64,000 nucleotides of DNA, from the NCBI GenBank assembly GCA_020848035.1, contig JADLAX010000046.1, forward strand, positions 62,001 to 126,000, in the 5' to 3' direction. How positions within the stretch are numbered: position 1 is the first letter of the stretch; each line of letters starts with the position of its first letter. The position numbers were made by a program, and so were the translations under genes. A model generated the notes under the pieces. The model saw nothing but the letters and a program-made list of their open reading frames with translations. It had not been told where the DNA came from and ran no database searches. Of this stretch, positions 7,913 to 14,941 are shown one piece after another. The stretch is from Anaerolineae bacterium. GTDB lineage: Bacteria; Chloroflexota; Anaerolineae; Promineifilales; Promineifilaceae.

Positions 7913-7959
7913 GCAGAGAGCGCAGCGGAAGCTGAGACTGTGCTCTCTGCACTCTTTTT
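7913..7959 (+). terminator. Hairpin with T-run after the aldolase gene
   Basis: GCAGAGAGCGCAG (7913-7925) pairs with CTGTGCTCTCTGC (7938-7950) with one mismatch, followed by a five-base T-run at 7955-7959. It starts 11 bases after the aldolase stop, so it may end or attenuate the message before the PfkB kinase gene. Confidence 0.55.
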
Positions 7960-7968
7960 AAACGACAA

Positions 7969-8889
7969 ATGACAAAAACTTCGGACTCAGCCACAATTTT
8001 GCTGGGAGCAGCCAGCCTGGATATTTACCAGGCGGACGGCCGTATCCTGCCCGGTGGTGGCTGCCTGAACATGGCCTACCACTGGCGGCAGCTCAGTTGG
8101 CCGCATCTGTTTCTCACCCGCATTGGCCCCGATGGGGCGTCCGTTTTCCAAGATTTCTTTCAGCGGCACCAGATTGCCTACTTGCCAGAGAGTTTGGTGG
8201 GCAACGGCCGTACCCCATCCATCGACATCGCTTACTTGCCCGATGGGCAAATCTACATGGACAACTTTGTCGAAGGTGTGCTGGCCGGTTTTCAGCTGAC
8301 GCCCGCCGAGGAAACGCTGATCGCCCGGGCGGAGCGGGTACATGCCGTGTTGGTGGACAGCGTGGCGCGGGAGGTACATCGTTTGGCGGAAAAAGGGGTG
8401 TGGCAACGGCCTGCACTGAGCGGCCCAACGCAGTTGGGCTTGTCGAAGCGGCCGTTTCTTTCCGCCGATTTTCTCGATTTTCGCCACTTTAGCCTGGCCC
8501 AGTTTGCCCAAACGATGCCGCTGGTGGACTTGGGCTTCATTGGCTGGCCCGGGGCGCTGGACGACCCGCTGCTGCCCCAGCTGCGCCAAATTGTGTTTGA
8601 GCTGGGCAAGCTGCTGGTGGTGACGTTGGGCTCGCGCGGGGTGTGGGTGTGGGACGGCCGTTCCCAACCCCAGGCGCACTTTTTCCCCGTCGAGGCGATC
8701 CCGGTGCAGGGCAGCACCGTTGGCTGCGGCGACGCGTTTATCGCCTACTTCTTGGCGGAATTTTGGCGTGGTGGTGGCTTGGAAGCAGCCGTGGTGCAGG
8801 GCAAGTTGGGTGGAAAGCTGGCGACGGCGTGGCAACGGCCGCTGCCCGATGGTGCCTATAGAATAGTGAATAGTGCTATTCCTGATTGA
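7969..8889 (+). CDS. PfkB-family carbohydrate kinase
   Basis: A 306-residue ribokinase-fold kinase that would phosphorylate a sugar or nucleoside with ATP. Family signature 1 is PGGGCLNMAYH (N-terminal third, substrate binding); signature 2 is STVGCGDAFIAYFLAEF near residue 244-260, where the Asp of GCGD is the catalytic base in place of the common GAGD. Between them is a shortened, less conserved lid. The substrate is not evident; neighbouring aldolase and nucleoside hydrolase genes suggest a hexose phosphate or a nucleoside-derived sugar. It starts 10 bases after the upstream T-run and has no strong ribosome site. Confidence 0.85.
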   Translation: MTKTSDSATILLGAASLDIYQADGRILPGGGCLNMAYHWRQLSWPHLFLTRIGPDGASVFQDFFQRHQIAYLPESLVGNGRTPSIDIAYLPDGQIYMDNFVEGVLAGFQLTPAEETLIARAERVHAVLVDSVAREVHRLAEKGVWQRPALSGPTQLGLSKRPFLSADFLDFRHFSLAQFAQTMPLVDLGFIGWPGALDDPLLPQLRQIVFELGKLLVVTLGSRGVWVWDGRSQPQAHFFPVEAIPVQGSTVGCGDAFIAYFLAEFWRGGGLEAAVVQGKLGGKLATAWQRPLPDGAYRIVNSAIPD

Positions 8890-8904
8890 AGAGACAAAGA
8901 AATC

Positions 8905-8978
8905 AGGACACAGATTAACGCAGATTTTTGTTTTATCTGTGTGCGCAACTTGCGCCAATCTGTCTGAATCAGTGTCCC
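8905..8978. repeat. Intergenic inverted repeat of the ACACAGATT family
   Basis: AGGACACAGATTAACGCAGA followed, after a T-rich loop, by a partly complementary stretch ending GTGTCCC. A related copy stands at 11071-11124 and a diverged one near 14101-14135, so this is a dispersed intergenic hairpin family. It lies between the PfkB kinase and nucleoside hydrolase genes. Confidence 0.6.
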
Positions 8979-9026
8979 ATGTCCTCCTAAACTTCCTTGA
9001 GAAACAACGCGAATGGACAATACCTC

Positions 9027-9935
9027 ATGATTATTTTTGATACCGACATTGGCCTGGGTACACCGGGCGCGGAAATTGACGACGGGGCGGCGCTGATCTT
9101 TTTGCTGCGGGCGATGGGGGAACGGGTAACGGCCGTTACCACCACCCACGGCAATACCACGGTAGAAAATGCCGTCCACAACAGCCGCCGCCTGCTAGCC
9201 TACCTGGAGCGGTCCGATGTGCCGCTGGGGCGCGGGGCGGCGCAGGGCCTCATCGAAGCAAAAGCGTGGTTTGCCGACTGGCAGGCGGGCTACGGCCACA
9301 CCCCGCCCTGGCCCGACGACTCCCCGCTGCCGCTGGCGGCCAACCTGATCATCGACACCGTGCGGGCCAATCCGGGGCAGGTGACGCTGGTTGCTGTGGG
9401 TCCGCTGACCAACCTGGCGCTGGCCGTGCGGCTGGCGCCAGACATCGTGCCGCTGGTGCGCCGGGTGGTCACCATGGGCGGTTCGCTGATCGACAAAGAC
9501 AACCCGGAGTTCAACGCCCACTGCGACCCGGAAGCGGCGCAGATCGTGCTCAACGCAGGCTGGCCTCTGCGCCTGGTGGGGCTAGAAATTACCAACCAGG
9601 TCCACTTTTCCCGCACCGAGTTTGCTGCCTTGCCAGACGACAATCCGGCAGTGGCCCTGCTAAAAGCGCAGGCGGATGGCTGGATCAGCCGGGTGGAAAG
9701 CATGGGCTGGGGGCACGGTGGCTGTGCCCTGCACGATGCGCTGGCGGTGGCAGCGGTATTCGATGAAAGCTTGTTTGAATGGCGGGAAACGGCCGTCTCC
9801 GTCACCCTATATCCCGAAAACCAGCGGGGCATTACCCGTGCGGTGCCGCAGAAGGGTGGGTTGGTAGAAACGGCCGTAGCGGTTGATGCCGCGCGCTGCC
9901 AAAAACTGATCTGGAATTATTTAGTAATTGAGTAA
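9027..9935 (+). CDS. Inosine-uridine preferring nucleoside hydrolase family
   Basis: A 302-residue calcium-dependent nucleoside hydrolase that splits the N-glycosidic bond of ribonucleosides into base and ribose. The N-terminal metal motif is present in variant form, MIIFDTDIGLGTPGAEIDDG (DTD...DD), with VTTTHGNTTVEN, the phosphate-free ribose pocket GPLTNLALAVR and MGGS, and a late HDALAVAAVFD motif containing the last metal Asp. The start is placed at the Met of MIIFDTD; ten open codons upstream lack family similarity. The last codons and the stop lie inside an 8-bp tandem repeat. Fits a salvage role alongside the sugar kinase just upstream. Confidence 0.9.
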   Translation: MIIFDTDIGLGTPGAEIDDGAALIFLLRAMGERVTAVTTTHGNTTVENAVHNSRRLLAYLERSDVPLGRGAAQGLIEAKAWFADWQAGYGHTPPWPDDSPLPLAANLIIDTVRANPGQVTLVAVGPLTNLALAVRLAPDIVPLVRRVVTMGGSLIDKDNPEFNAHCDPEAAQIVLNAGWPLRLVGLEITNQVHFSRTEFAALPDDNPAVALLKAQADGWISRVESMGWGHGGCALHDALAVAAVFDESLFEWRETAVSVTLYPENQRGITRAVPQKGGLVETAVAVDAARCQKLIWNYLVIE

Positions 9936-9947
9936 TTGGGTAATTGG
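9924..9947. repeat. Three 8-bp tandem repeats over the nucleoside hydrolase stop
   Basis: gtaattga (9924-9931), gtaattgg (9932-9939), gtaattgg (9940-9947). The gene's stop TAA is inside the second copy. Confidence 0.9.
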
Positions 9948-9989
9948 CGAGGCCAAAATTCGTGAAAATTCGTGGCAAAAAACGCTCTT

Positions 9990-10658
9990 ATGATGTCTAA
10001 ACGGTATCCAATCCCGGCAGCCGAGACGCGGGCGGAAATTGAGGTGAAGAATTCGCGGTTTGTGGCCACGGCCGTTCCCGCCTGCACCGTCGAGGAAGCC
10101 AAAGCATTTATTGCCCGCATCAAGGCCGAATTTAGTGACGCTACCCACAACGTGCCCGCCTTCCTGATTGGCTTTGGCAACACCGTCACCGCCCACGCCA
10201 ACGACGACGGCGAACCATCCGGCACGGCAGGACGGCCGATTCTGGCGGTGCTGCAAGGCAGCGGCCTGGGCGACATTGCCGTGGTGGTGACCCGCTACTA
10301 CGGCGGCACCAAGCTGGGCACCGGCGGCCTGGTGCGCGCCTACGGCGATGCCGCCAAAGCCGTGTTGGACATCCTACCCCGCGCCGAGAAGGTGCCCACC
10401 CATATGGTGATGCTGGCGCTGCCCTACAATTTGCTGGAGCAGGTGCGGCTGTTGGTGGTCGGGTGGAACGGCCGTATCCTCGAAGAGGAATTTGCCGCCG
10501 ACATCACCATGACGATGCAGTTTACCGTGGCCAAGTTTCCTGGCTTTCAGGATGCCCTGCGTGAACTGTCCCACGGCTCCCTGGCCGCCGAAATTGTTGA
10601 AACTAACGAAGATACCATCATGCCCCTGGGTACTTTCACCGAAGAAGCAGGGAGTTGA
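9990..10658 (+). CDS. yigZ: YigZ/IMPACT family protein
   Basis: A 222-residue member of the UPF0029/IMPACT family. The conserved block is NSRFVATAVPACTVEEAKAF, then ATHNVPAFLIG, NDDGEPSGTAGRPIL and VVVTRYYGGTKLGTGGLVRAYG, followed by a C-terminal ferredoxin-like domain. The family has been tied to regulation of translation or the stress response, but its biochemical role is unsettled. Two adjacent ATGs (9990, 9993) are possible starts; neither has a clear ribosome site and an ATG at 9972 is also in frame. It begins within an area of short AAAATTCGTG repeats. Confidence 0.88.
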   Translation: MMSKRYPIPAAETRAEIEVKNSRFVATAVPACTVEEAKAFIARIKAEFSDATHNVPAFLIGFGNTVTAHANDDGEPSGTAGRPILAVLQGSGLGDIAVVVTRYYGGTKLGTGGLVRAYGDAAKAVLDILPRAEKVPTHMVMLALPYNLLEQVRLLVVGWNGRILEEEFAADITMTMQFTVAKFPGFQDALRELSHGSLAAEIVETNEDTIMPLGTFTEEAGS

Positions 10659-10744
10659 GCTAGGCAAATGCGGGCAGCCAATCGTCATAAGTAATCCTTA
10701 ATGAAAAATGAAATCTCCATAAGATGCCACCGGAATGGCACGTA

Positions 10745-11048
10745 GGTCATCTTGACTTTGGCAGGGTAAAAAGTGTAAGCTGGCAGCACGTTACGAATGG
10801 CCATTTCGCAAGCGTCTTTTATATTAAAAAGTTTCATTAGAGTCAGAAAGGAGGTTTATATCGTTTTGGAATGCTTAACGGAAACTCACTGGCTGGCTGG
10901 AAACTGCACCAAATAGGGCTTACTGCAGATAAAGCAAAGCCGACACAACTAGTGAAAATGGTTACGGCCGTTTCTAGTTAGCCACTATCTTATTCACCCA
11001 CATACAGTAAATACCAAGCGAGTCTGAATTTCAGACTCGCTTTTTTTT
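10745..11048 (+). ncRNA. Possible structured RNA ending in a strong terminator
   Basis: A 467-base stretch (10659-11125) has no convincing gene. Inside it, TTGACT at about 10752 with TAAGCT 18 bases on is a weak promoter. Downstream lie a hairpin GGCTT..TGC..GCA..AAGCC (about 10917-10941), a second AACTAG..AAA/TTTCTAGTT, an unpaired AGGAGG at 10849-10854, and an intrinsic terminator at 11018-11048. The order promoter, stems, terminator suggests a roughly 260-base transcript. A 34-codon frame from ATG 10871 is possible but its spacing from AGGAGG is too long. I recognise no known RNA family. Confidence 0.3.
11018..11048 (+). terminator. Strong intrinsic terminator
   Basis: Perfect stem GCGAGTCTGA (11018-11027), loop ATT, TCAGACTCGC (11031-11040), then eight T (11041-11048). 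It points rightward, over 350 bases after the nearest rightward gene, so it most likely ends an unannotated transcript. Confidence 0.9.
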
Positions 11049-11070
11049 GTTGTTTAGCGCAGTTTTTTAA

Positions 11071-11124
11071 ATGGGACACAGATTCACGCAGATAAAGAAA
11101 AATCTGTGCCAATCTGTGTCCCAT
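11071..11124. repeat. Intergenic hairpin repeat, ACACAGATT family
   Basis: Perfect 14-bp arms ATGGGACACAGATT (11071-11084) and AATCTGTGTCCCAT (11111-11124), with an inner complementary section. It ends one base before the dehydrogenase stop codon. No T-run follows on the minus strand, so I call it a dispersed repeat rather than a terminator. Confidence 0.8.
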
Positions 11125-11125
11125 T

Positions 11126-14080
11126 TTATTTAAGGGCTGCTCGCAAAACTTCCGCCGGATGCAGCGCTTGGCGGTTGGCACCATGCTTGATTTGCTGGCG
11201 GCAGCTGACGCCGGGGGCCACCAGGATCGTATCCGGGGCGGCGGCGCGCATGGCGGGCAGCAGGCGGCGTTCGGCCATTTTGAGCGAAATGTCGACATGC
11301 TCCGCCTCGTAGCCGAAAGAGCCAGCCATGCCGCAGCAGCTGCTGTCCACCTCCTCCAGCGTGTAGTTGGGCGGCAGGGTCAGGGCGCGGTGAGCTGGTT
11401 TGGTGCCGATGAGCGCCTTTTGGTGGCAGTGGCCGTGCAAAATCAGATGACGTTTCTCGTCTGTAAAGTTCAACTCTAGCTCCCCCGCATCCGCTAATTC
11501 GGCAATAAACTCCTCAAAGCTGCGGCAGTGCGATGCCACCAGCGCCACGCGGGGGTCGTTGGGCAGCAGCGAGTCGTAGTCGTCGGTGAGGGCGGAGAGG
11601 TCGCTGGGTTCCAGGAAGATGATGGGCAAGCCCTGCTCGGCCAGCGGCGCGAGGTGATCGAGGACTTGTTTGGCGATGGTGCGGGCTTTATCGACCAGGC
11701 CTTTAGAGAAAGACGGCCGTCCGCAATCTGTTACCCCCGGCAAAACCACTTCAAAACCGGCCAACTCCAGCAGTTCCGTGGCGGCGATGGCGATGTGCGG
11801 GTAGTTGTAGGTGGAAAAGGTGTCATTGAATAAAACTACCTTTTGTTGATGTAGAGACGTTGCATGCAACGTCTCTACATCAACAAAAGGTGTGTGATTT
11901 TTGAACCAATCGGTGAACGACTGGCGGGCAAATTTGGGCAAACTGCGCTGGGCCGAAATGCCCAGCGTGCGCTCCATCCCTTTGCGAATAAGGCCGTTGC
12001 CCAGCGTCCAGTTTGCCAGCGGAGCCAGCGGGCCGCTGCCCAGGCGGCTGAGCGGGGTGATGTTGGCAAACAATTTGTCGCGCAGAGGCGTACCGTGGGC
12101 ATCGTGGTACTGCGCCAGGAATTCGGTCTTGATTTTGGCCATATCCACCGAGGAGGGGCATTCCGCCTTACACGCCTTGCAGCTGACGCACAGTTCCATC
12201 ACCTGGTACATGCGCTCGCTGGTGAACTCGCTTTTGGGCAGATGGCCGCTCATGGCGGCGCGCAGGGCGTTGGCCCGGCCGCGTGTGGCGTGTTCCTCCT
12301 CGCGGGTGGCCATGAAGCTGGGGCACATCGTGCCGGTGGTGTGTTTGCGGCAAATCCCAGCGCCGTTGCACATTTCCACTGCCCGGTCAAAGCCCTGGTC
12401 GCTGCTAAAGTCCAGGTGAGGGGTGAGGGGAATCACCCCGTAACTTGCGCCGTAGCGCAGATTTTCGGTCATCGGCGGGGCGTTGACGACGGTGCCGGGG
12501 TTGAGGATGTTGTTTGGATCGAAAATGTGCTTGACCTGCTGGTAGAGCCCGTACAAATCGGGGCCGAAGAATTTTTCGTTGAGCCAACTGCGGGCACGGC
12601 CGTCGCCGTGTTCGCTGGAGAAGGAGCCGCCGTAGCCGCGCAGCAAATCGACCGAGAAGTCGGTGATTTGGGGCAGTTTGGCCACTTCGGTCGCCTTTTT
12701 TGTGTTGATGAGCGGCCGTATGTGAATGCAGCCCGCGCTGGCATGGGCGTAGTAAGCAACGTTGGTGCCGATGTCGTTGCAGAACCGCTCGATTTTGGTG
12801 ACGTACTCGGCCAGGTGCTCGACAGGAACGGCCGCATCTTCAATAAACGGAATCGGCTTGTGGTCGCCCTTGATGCTCATCATCAGCCCCAGGCCAACCT
12901 TGCGCACGGTCCAGACGTCGGTTTGCTGGGCCGGGGTGAGGGCGCGGGAAACGGCCGTAAAATTCACCATCTGCCCCTTCATGTGCCGCTCCAAATTGTC
13001 GATCTTGCTCACCAACTCCGCCTCACTCTCGCCGTAAAACTCGGTGATGAGGACGCAGTTGGGCGTGCCCTGCACAAACGTCGCGAGCAGCCGGGCATAC
13101 TCCGGCACGTCGCGGCACATGGTCAGGCCCAAATTGTCCAGCAGTTCCACAGCAGAGGGACCCACTTCGAGCATGAGGGGAACGGCCGTTAACGCCTCCG
13201 GCAAGCTGTTGAAATGAACAATCGCCAGGGCGGTGCGTTTGGGCAGCGGCACCAGGTTCAGCTTCAGCTCGGTGATGACGCCCAGGCCGCCTTCTGCGCC
13301 GCAGACCATTTTGGCCAGGTTGAAGCGGTCGTCGTAGGGCCAGCGGTAGGTGGGACGGCCGTTGCTCACCGGCACCAGCCGGTCCAAATTGTAGCCACCG
13401 CAGCGCCGCCAATGGCGCGGCGTGCCGCTGCGAATGATTGCCTGGTTGGCCGCATCCTGGGTGAGGGCATGCATCTGACGGTAGATGTCGCCTTCGAGGC
13501 CGCGGCGATTGAGGTATTGGGGGAGAACGGCCGTGTCCAGCGGACCAAAGTGTGTGTGGGTGCCGTCGGCCAGAATGACCGCCATTTCCAGGACGTGATC
13601 GGCCGTCATGCCGTACATGATCGAGTGACTGCCGGTAGAGTTGTTGGAGACGATGCCGCCCATGGCCGCCCGGTTGCTGCTGGCCGGATCGGGGCCAAAT
13701 TGCAGGCCGTATTGGCGCAAATAAATGTTCAGCGCGTCCAGCACGATGCCCGGCTGCACCCGCACCCACATCTCTTCCTGGTTCACTTCCAAAACTTTGT
13801 CTAAATGGCGGGTGAAATCCAGCACCAGGGCGCGATTGACCGCCTGCCCGGCCAGGCTGCTGCCCCCGGTGCGCGGCAGCAGCGGCACGTGATGTTTGGC
13901 TGCCAGCTCCACCGCCGCCTGCACATCATCCACCGTTTGCGGCAGCAGAACGCCGTGCGGCTTCACCTGGTAAATCGAGGCGTCGGTGCTGTACAGGATG
14001 CGGCTGTACTCGTCCGTGCGCAGCGCCCCACTGGTGCGTTTGTCTAGTTCGTTCAGGAAGTCGAAGAGTGATTCAGACAC
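11126..14080 (-). CDS. FAD-linked / Fe-S D-2-hydroxyacid dehydrogenase, YdiJ-like
   Basis: A 984-residue three-part oxidoreductase. Residues about 40-250 are a PCMH-type FAD-binding domain (LLPRTGGSSLAGQAV, GPDPASSNRAAMGGIVSNNSTGS), next an FAD-oxidase C-terminal domain (FSSEHGDGRARS), then an Fe-S module (CNGAGICRK..CPSF and CVSCKACKAECPSSVD) and a CCG domain (CCGMAGSFGYE). This is the layout of E. coli YdiJ and related D-lactate or D-2-hydroxyglutarate dehydrogenases; substrate is not decided. Start is GTG at 14080 with AGAGGAG upstream; the GTG is formed by an ACGGCCGT octamer. About 18 codons near residue 740 come from a 54-bp palindrome. Its first 14 codons are duplicated at 14891-14932. 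Confidence 0.88.
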   Translation of the reverse strand: MSESLFDFLNELDKRTSGALRTDEYSRILYSTDASIYQVKPHGVLLPQTVDDVQAAVELAAKHHVPLLPRTGGSSLAGQAVNRALVLDFTRHLDKVLEVNQEEMWVRVQPGIVLDALNIYLRQYGLQFGPDPASSNRAAMGGIVSNNSTGSHSIMYGMTADHVLEMAVILADGTHTHFGPLDTAVLPQYLNRRGLEGDIYRQMHALTQDAANQAIIRSGTPRHWRRCGGYNLDRLVPVSNGRPTYRWPYDDRFNLAKMVCGAEGGLGVITELKLNLVPLPKRTALAIVHFNSLPEALTAVPLMLEVGPSAVELLDNLGLTMCRDVPEYARLLATFVQGTPNCVLITEFYGESEAELVSKIDNLERHMKGQMVNFTAVSRALTPAQQTDVWTVRKVGLGLMMSIKGDHKPIPFIEDAAVPVEHLAEYVTKIERFCNDIGTNVAYYAHASAGCIHIRPLINTKKATEVAKLPQITDFSVDLLRGYGGSFSSEHGDGRARSWLNEKFFGPDLYGLYQQVKHIFDPNNILNPGTVVNAPPMTENLRYGASYGVIPLTPHLDFSSDQGFDRAVEMCNGAGICRKHTTGTMCPSFMATREEEHATRGRANALRAAMSGHLPKSEFTSERMYQVMELCVSCKACKAECPSSVDMAKIKTEFLAQYHDAHGTPLRDKLFANITPLSRLGSGPLAPLANWTLGNGLIRKGMERTLGISAQRSLPKFARQSFTDWFKNHTPFVDVETLHATSLHQQKVVLFNDTFSTYNYPHIAIAATELLELAGFEVVLPGVTDCGRPSFSKGLVDKARTIAKQVLDHLAPLAEQGLPIIFLEPSDLSALTDDYDSLLPNDPRVALVASHCRSFEEFIAELADAGELELNFTDEKRHLILHGHCHQKALIGTKPAHRALTLPPNYTLEEVDSSCCGMAGSFGYEAEHVDISLKMAERRLLPAMRAAAPDTILVAPGVSCRQQIKHGANRQALHPAEVLRAALK
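11838..11891. repeat. 54-bp perfect palindrome inside the dehydrogenase gene
   Basis: Two 27-base arms meet without a loop at 11864/11865 (core ACGTTGCATGCAACGT). The reading frame passes through it, encoding TPFVDVETLHATSLHQQKV. The sequence type (GTAGAGACG..CGTCTCTAC) resembles dispersed palindromic repeats of other genomes, here inside a gene. Confidence 0.95.
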
Positions 14081-14140
14081 GGCCGTTCTCCTCTGAAAAT
14101 AGGACGCGGATTAACGCTGATAAACGCGGATAAAATAATG

Positions 14141-14833
14141 TCATTTACAGGTATTTAAATAAACCACTTCTCTTTCGATCCCAAGCCACGGCATAACGAA
14201 ATCTTGTATTTCATCAATTTTTTGATAAGAGAAGATTCCATCGCTTGACAACAGTACATCTTCATAATTGTATTCAGGGTAATAAACAATCCCTGCAATA
14301 TCCTGCTCAAGGCTCAATTTCACAATGTTTGTCTTTCCAATATTAGGTTCAAATATCTCTACGCCGAACCCTCTTTGTGGGTATAGCAGCCAAACTTGTA
14401 TCCATTGCGAATCTGCACAGCCTAGTACTGCAAAAATTTGTTCAGGTTCACCAAACTCCTCAAAGATGAATTCAAGACTTGAGCTATTTCTCTGAGGGAA
14501 GTCTATTGTAATATAGCTGATTGTATCAGTTTGATCATAGATTATTGTGCCACTGCCACCCTCTAATTTATGAGTGAACCACCATCTTGTTAGATTTTCA
14601 CCTGCATTAGAAGTATCGTGAATATTTTTATTTTCTATTTCAGGTAGAGAGAGCAAAAAAGATATCGCATCCTCTCTTGTAGACTGTTCTGGGCACAACT
14701 GGTTCCAGCATGGCGGTGGTTCGATCACATCTATAAGCTGTTGCGTTGACAACCAGCTTCGATAAAAGAGATATCCTAACAAAAATATTGTCATAACGAG
14801 AGAAAAAGAGATCAGCCGCTGCGATTTTGACAT
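14141..14833 (-). CDS. Membrane-anchored protein of unknown function
   Basis: I do not recognise this 230-residue protein. It starts MSKSQRLISFSLVMTIFLLGYLFYRSW, a positively charged start plus one membrane helix, so the rest is probably outside the cell. The body is rich in aromatic and acidic residues with three Cys (CWNQLC and a later C), and no known motif. The upstream frame extends six codons to a TTG; the ATG at 14833 is preferred. The gene is much AT-richer than its neighbours (23 G+C in the 60 bases from 14161) and stands between the dehydrogenase gene and a duplicated scrap of that gene's 5' end, which suggests insertion. Confidence 0.6.
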   Translation of the reverse strand: MSKSQRLISFSLVMTIFLLGYLFYRSWLSTQQLIDVIEPPPCWNQLCPEQSTREDAISFLLSLPEIENKNIHDTSNAGENLTRWWFTHKLEGGSGTIIYDQTDTISYITIDFPQRNSSSLEFIFEEFGEPEQIFAVLGCADSQWIQVWLLYPQRGFGVEIFEPNIGKTNIVKLSLEQDIAGIVYYPEYNYEDVLLSSDGIFSYQKIDEIQDFVMPWLGIEREVVYLNTCK

Positions 14834-14863
14834 ATTTCTTAATCTATTCAACGTGAGTACGGG

Positions 14864-14932
14864 TTAAGCAGCCAGGCAGGCGATGGTGTGTTTGTCTAAT
14901 TCGTTTAGGAAATCGAAAAGTGATTCAGACAT
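14864..14932 (-). pseudogene. Duplicated 5' scrap of the dehydrogenase gene
   Basis: Reads MSESLFDFLNELDK, identical to residues 1-14 of the dehydrogenase, then diverges (HTIACLAA) to a stop after 22 codons. The nucleotide differences within the 14 codons fall almost all on synonymous positions (CTC/CTT, GAC/GAT, CTG/CTA, CTA/TTA). The start here is ATG, not GTG. It looks like the remnant of a paralogous gene copy. Confidence 0.75.
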
Positions 14933-14941
14933 AATAGCCTC

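Noticed and set aside
10871..10972. 34-codon frame starting MLNGNSLAGWKLHQ
   Set aside because: AGGAGG is 16 bases before the ATG, too far, and the peptide has no recognisable feature; a TTG frame of 16 codons fits the ribosome site better but is equally unsupported.
11864..13192. 442-codon open frame on the plus strand
   Set aside because: Antisense to the FAD/Fe-S dehydrogenase; no recognisable motif.
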